Shown: positions 6,200-8,588 of the stretch, piece by piece
Layout of the letters: every line of letters begins with the position of its first letter
How positions within the stretch are numbered: position 1 is the stretch's first letter
Assembly: GCA_027858275.1 (NCBI GenBank)
Contig: JAQIDA010000338.1
Location: 1-8,588 of the forward strand
DNA length: 8,588 nt
Direction: 5' to 3'
DNA from: Candidatus Kapaibacterium sp.
GTDB taxonomy: Bacteria; Bacteroidota; Ignavibacteria; Kapaibacteriales; UBA2268
Position numbers and translations under genes: made by a program
The notes under the pieces: model-generated
Database searches by the model: none
Seen by the model: the letters and a program-made list of their open reading frames with translations, nothing else
Told to the model about the DNA's origin: nothing

Positions 6200-6650
6200 G
6201 AACTTTTACCGTCCCTCCGGCTGCTTCAATTTTTTCAATTGCTGATTTTGTGAACTTGTCGGCTTCAATAGTTAAAGCGACTTTCAGTTCGCCGTCACCA
6301 AGGATTTTAACCGGCTGTGATCTTTTAGAGATCAAACCGAGTGTGTAAAAATCATCATAAGCGACTGCGTCTTTAATTTTTTCTTCAGCAACTAACTCAG
6401 CGAGTCTTGATACGTTAACTACTTGATACGCTACTCTGAATCTATTCCAAAAACCAAATTTAGGAAGTCTTCTGTTCAAAGGCATCTGTCCGCCTTCAAA
6501 GCCTCTTTTCAGAGAGAAGCCGCTTCTTGACTGCTGGCCATTATGTCCTTTTGTGGATGTTCCGCCGAATCCCGAACCGGGACCTCTGCCGATACGTTTC
6601 TTTTTGTGTTTAGAACCTTCGGCGTATGTGAGATTACCAATATGTTTCAT
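6192..6650 (-). CDS. rplO: 50S ribosomal protein L15
   Basis: This 152-residue protein is an early-assembling 50S component. The extended Gly/Arg/Lys-rich N-terminal region (RIGRGPGSGFGGTSTKGHNG, 20-39), which threads into 23S rRNA, is present. It is followed by FEGGQMPLNRRLPKFGF (51-67) and a globular C-terminal domain with KILGDGELKVALT. The length is normal. The gene lies 18 nt after rpmD, and its end overlaps secY by 8 nt. Confidence 0.97.
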   Translation of the reverse strand: MKHIGNLTYAEGSKHKKKRIGRGPGSGFGGTSTKGHNGQQSRSGFSLKRGFEGGQMPLNRRLPKFGFWNRFRVAYQVVNVSRLAELVAEEKIKDAVAYDDFYTLGLISKRSQPVKILGDGELKVALTIEADKFTKSAIEKIEAAGGTVKVHE

Positions 6651-6668
6651 TGACTTTTCTTCTTATTA

Positions 6669-6854
6669 TTATTCTGAAATTTCTTCGACTGTTACAAGAT
6701 GTTTCACAACTTCAACCATACCGCGAGTCATCGGGTTGTCAGGCTGAACGATTACATTGTTCGGACGTCCCAGACCCAAAGCTTGGATAGTTTTTTTTTG
6801 TTTTTCCAATCTTTTAATAACGCTTTTTACTTGTGTTATTTTTAATTATTTCAT
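6669..6854 (-). CDS. rpmD: 50S ribosomal protein L30, frame interrupted by TAA at codon 3
   Basis: From codon 4 onward the frame encodes a standard L30: LKITQVKSVIKRLEKQKKT, then IQALGLGRPNNVIVQPDNP, then MTRGMVEVVKHLVTVEEISE and a stop. Its length of 61 codons and its position between rpsE and rplO are right. The ATG at 6852-6854 has AGG 7 nt upstream and is the natural start, but the first codons read ATG AAA TAA TTA AAA. The TAA at 6846-6848 would end translation after two residues. A single change from AAA would give the expected MKKLKITQ. No canonical in-frame start follows before TTG at 6809, which would remove the first beta strand. Possible explanations are a sequencing error, stop readthrough, reinitiation, a non-canonical start at ATA (6837-6839), or a real mutation. 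Confidence 0.85.
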
Positions 6855-6926
6855 TTTATTGCCTGAAAATTAATGTGTTCAATATTATTATATGTTATCT
6901 GCTTAAAATATTATCTGTAAATAATA
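6855..6926 (-). other. AT-rich rpsE-rpmD spacer with imperfect repeats
   Basis: This 72-nt gap is long for the centre of the spc operon and very AT-rich. On the minus strand three consecutive 16-nt units begin with GATAA (6931-6916, 6915-6900, 6899-6884); the first includes the rpsE stop codon. Units 1 and 2 agree at 12 of 16 positions, and unit 3 is more diverged. A 9-bp inverted repeat (AATATTATT at 6881-6889, AATAATATT at 6920-6928) could form a long-loop hairpin. No gene is seen. Confidence 0.6.
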
Positions 6927-6931
6927 TTATC
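6884..6931 (-). repeat. three imperfect 16-bp tandem repeats
   Basis: Read on the minus strand, GATAATATTATTTACA, GATAATATTTTAAGCA and GATAACATATAATAAT follow each other without gaps. Similarity is clear between the first two and weak for the third. The AT bias of the region makes partial chance similarity likely. Confidence 0.45.
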
Positions 6932-7430
6932 CGAAGATAACTTTTTCTACTGATATTCCGCGTCGTCCTGCTACTTGCTGAGCGTCCTGGAGACTCATAA
7001 GCCCTTCCATAGCTGCTTTAACAGTGTTATGCGGATTAGACGAACCCATTGATTTTGTCAAAACGTCCTGCACGCCCGCGAGTTCTAATATGGCTCTTAT
7101 ACCGCCGGCAGCGATGACACCTGTACCGGGCGTTGCCGGTTTCATCATCACTTTTGCCGCACCGTATTTGCCTATAACTGCGTGTGGGATTGTGTTTTCT
7201 TGTAAACTTACTTTAACGATACTTTTTTTAGCGGTGTCGGTAGCTTTCGTTACCGCGTCTACAACTTCAGACGCTTTTCCGAGACCGTAACCCACGTGAC
7301 CTTTTCCGTCTCCGACAACAACAATTGCCGAGAACGTAAATCTACGACCGCCTTTTACGACTTTAGCGGTTCTGCCAACGTAGACAAGTTTATCGTTTAA
7401 ATCTAATTCAGAAGCTTTGAACTTTGCCAC
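6927..7430 (-). CDS. rpsE: 30S ribosomal protein S5
   Basis: This 167-residue protein contributes to decoding fidelity and mRNA entry. The N-terminal double-stranded RNA-binding domain (about 8-75) includes VVKGGRRFTFSAIVVVGDGKG and YGLGKASEVVDAV. The C-terminal domain contains KPATPGTGVIAAGGIRAILELAGV and SSNPHNTVKAAMEGL. The length matches the family. Translation starts at GTG (7430) with AGGAG 8 nt upstream, a strong site. rplR lies 35 nt upstream. A longer-than-usual 72-nt spacer follows before rpmD. Confidence 0.97.
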   Translation of the reverse strand: MAKFKASELDLNDKLVYVGRTAKVVKGGRRFTFSAIVVVGDGKGHVGYGLGKASEVVDAVTKATDTAKKSIVKVSLQENTIPHAVIGKYGAAKVMMKPATPGTGVIAAGGIRAILELAGVQDVLTKSMGSSNPHNTVKAAMEGLMSLQDAQQVAGRRGISVEKVIFG

Positions 7431-7465
7431 AAATATTCTCCTATCGGCTTTATCAAATTTTTATA

Positions 7466-7840
7466 TTAAAACTCGAGACCGGCTTTTCTTGCCGCGTCTG
7501 CTAATGCTTTTACTCTGCCGTGATATACGTTGCCGTTTCTGTCAAACGCGATTTTTTTCACGTCTGCGGCCAAGGCTCTTTTGCCTATTATTTCACCAAC
7601 GAGTTTGCTTTTATCTGTTCTTGTCATATCTGCTTTAAACAGAGCGATTACTTCTTTGTCCAGTGTTGAAGCTGAAGCGACAGTGTTGCCGGCTGCATCA
7701 TCAATTACCTGTGCATATATGTGAGTAAGGCTCTTAAAGACAGTTAACCTTAGACGATCTGAAGAAACCGATATTGTGTTTTTAATATGGTGTTTTCTTC
7801 GGATAATTCTCTTTTTTTTCTTTGCTTGTATACTCATCAC
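7466..7840 (-). CDS. rplR: 50S ribosomal protein L18
   Basis: This protein binds 5S rRNA together with L5 and carries it into the central protuberance of the 50S subunit. The basic N-terminus (KKKKRIIRRKHHIKNTI), the RLRLTVFKSLTHIYAQVIDD strand region and the GRVKALADAARKAGLEF end are typical. The frame opens with GTG immediately followed by ATG (7835-7837). The ATG start, giving 123 residues, is at least as likely. A 55-nt spacer containing an 11-bp direct repeat precedes the gene. Confidence 0.96.
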   Translation of the reverse strand: MMSIQAKKKKRIIRRKHHIKNTISVSSDRLRLTVFKSLTHIYAQVIDDAAGNTVASASTLDKEVIALFKADMTRTDKSKLVGEIIGKRALAADVKKIAFDRNGNVYHGRVKALADAARKAGLEF

Positions 7841-7868
7841 TTATCTTTTAGATTCTATGAATACTTAT

Positions 7869-7892
7869 TTAATGCCGGTTATTAGTGCCGGT
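7869..7892. repeat. 11-bp near-perfect direct repeat in the rplF-rplR spacer
   Basis: TTAATGCCGGT (7869-7879) and TTAGTGCCGGT (7882-7892) differ at one base and are spaced 13 bp start to start. They lie just after the rplF stop codon. They might form a protein or RNA recognition element, or be a small local duplication. No known motif is recognised. Confidence 0.5.
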
Positions 7893-7895
7893 CAA

Positions 7896-8435
7896 TTACT
7901 TAGCGGCTGTCTTGCCTGCTTTGCGTCTTACGTATTCGCCTTCATAGCGGATGCCCTTGCCTTTATACGGTTCAGGTTTACGTAGTCTTCTGACCTTCGC
8001 GGCTACTTCGCCTACGAGTTGTTTATCATTTCCGTTTACAATAATTGTAGTCGGATTTGTCACTGCAAATTCTATACCGGGAGGCGGGATGAAGAGTATA
8101 GGATGTGAATATCCTAAGTTCAACAAGAGTCTCTTAGCTTTCATTTCTGCTTTAAAACCAACACCTTCGATTTTGAGTGTTTTCGAAATTCCTTTTTCAA
8201 CACCTTCAATAACATTAGCGGCCAATGATCTTGTTAGACCGTGGATAGAACGAGTTGATTTTTCCTCATTCTCTCTTACGAATGTTATTACATTGTTCTC
8301 GAACTCGGTATTGATTCCAACTGGGATATCAACCTGCAGTTCTCCTTTGGGGCCTTTGGCCTTAATTACTCTATCAGTTACGGTTACCTGAACACTTTTC
8401 GGTACCGTAATAGGTTTTTTACCTATTCGTGACAC
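7896..8435 (-). CDS. rplF: 50S ribosomal protein L6
   Basis: This 179-residue protein has two similar L6 domains and binds 23S rRNA near the factor-binding region. It starts MSRIGKKPI, carries KGPKGEL near 29-35, and ends with the family signature region EPYKGKGIRYEGEYVRRKAGK. The length is typical. The start codon is GTG (8435) with AGGAG 8 nt upstream. It follows rpsH after 27 nt. Confidence 0.98.
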   Translation of the reverse strand: MSRIGKKPITVPKSVQVTVTDRVIKAKGPKGELQVDIPVGINTEFENNVITFVRENEEKSTRSIHGLTRSLAANVIEGVEKGISKTLKIEGVGFKAEMKAKRLLLNLGYSHPILFIPPPGIEFAVTNPTTIIVNGNDKQLVGEVAAKVRRLRKPEPYKGKGIRYEGEYVRRKAGKTAAK

Positions 8436-8462
8436 TGGATTACTCCTGTTTACTTTTTACAA

Positions 8463-8588
8463 TTACCAAATAGTGCAGAGCACTTCGCCGCCGACTTTTT
8501 CTTTTCTTGCTTGTTTGTCTGTCATCACACCTTTGGATGTGGAGACAATGGCAATTCCCAAACCGTTTTGAACTCTGGGGAGCTCTTC
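8463..8588 (-). CDS. rpsH: 30S ribosomal protein S8, C-terminal part (cut by window edge)
   Basis: The last 41 codons plus the stop of S8 are present; the 5' end lies beyond the window. The visible residues begin EELPRVQNGLGIAIVSTSKG and continue VMTDKQARKEKVGGEVLCTIW, the characteristic S8 C-terminal domain. S8 binds helix 21 of 16S rRNA, and in enterobacteria it represses the spc operon. Its place directly before rplF is the standard order. Confidence 0.95.
   Translation of the reverse strand, partial: EELPRVQNGLGIAIVSTSKGVMTDKQARKEKVGGEVLCTIW

Noticed and set aside
7024..7290. Plus-strand open frame opposite rpsE
   Set aside because: It is antisense to a clear S5 gene and has no start signal; it is a shadow of coding constraint.
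7951..8391. 146-codon plus-strand open frame
   Set aside because: It lies fully antisense to rplF, which is unmistakable. The translated sequence resembles no family I know.

Overview
This window is the distal part of a bacterial S10-spc-alpha ribosomal protein cluster. The cluster lies entirely on the minus strand, so it is transcribed from high to low coordinates. Its order is rpsH (3' end only), rplF, rplR, rpsE, rpmD, rplO, secY, infA, rpmJ, rpsM, rpsK, rpoA and rplQ. A strong intrinsic terminator follows rplQ, and then comes a lolD-type ABC transporter ATPase on the same strand. A plus-strand PAP2-family phosphatase gene converges on lolD from the left end. The first ~330 bases are AT-rich and hold no gene that I can support.

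The source is probably a member of the Bacteroidota/Chlorobi (FCB) group. The best marker is ribosomal protein L36, which has no cysteines and carries the NKKNPRFKQRQG type of tail. LolD shows that the cell is diderm. Several genes have clear AGGAG-like ribosome binding sites and GTG starts (rplF, rpsE, rpsM). This fits Chlorobi, Ignavibacteria or Kapabacteria-like lineages better than classical Bacteroidia and Flavobacteriia, which make little use of such sites. The exact lineage is inference.

By function, the minus-strand genes supply 30S proteins (S8, S5, S13, S11), 50S proteins (L6, L18, L30, L15, L36, L17), initiation factor IF-1, the translocon channel SecY and the RNA polymerase alpha subunit. 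Two differences from the common layout stand out. No map or adk lies between secY and infA, and no rpsD lies between rpsK and rpoA, where only a 92-nt spacer remains.

The most striking observation is in rpmD (L30). The reading frame is intact and convincing from codon 4 to the end, but codon 3 after a well-placed ATG is TAA (6846-6848). An unusually long, AT-rich, repetitive spacer precedes it. Other points of interest are a ~97-residue acidic, repetitive tail on L17 encoded by 24-bp tandem repeats, a cluster of DnaA-box-like 9-mers upstream of the PAP2 gene, and a perfect palindrome without a U-tract between the convergent genes. Apart from these, the region is ordinary housekeeping DNA, and I see no new multi-gene system in it.
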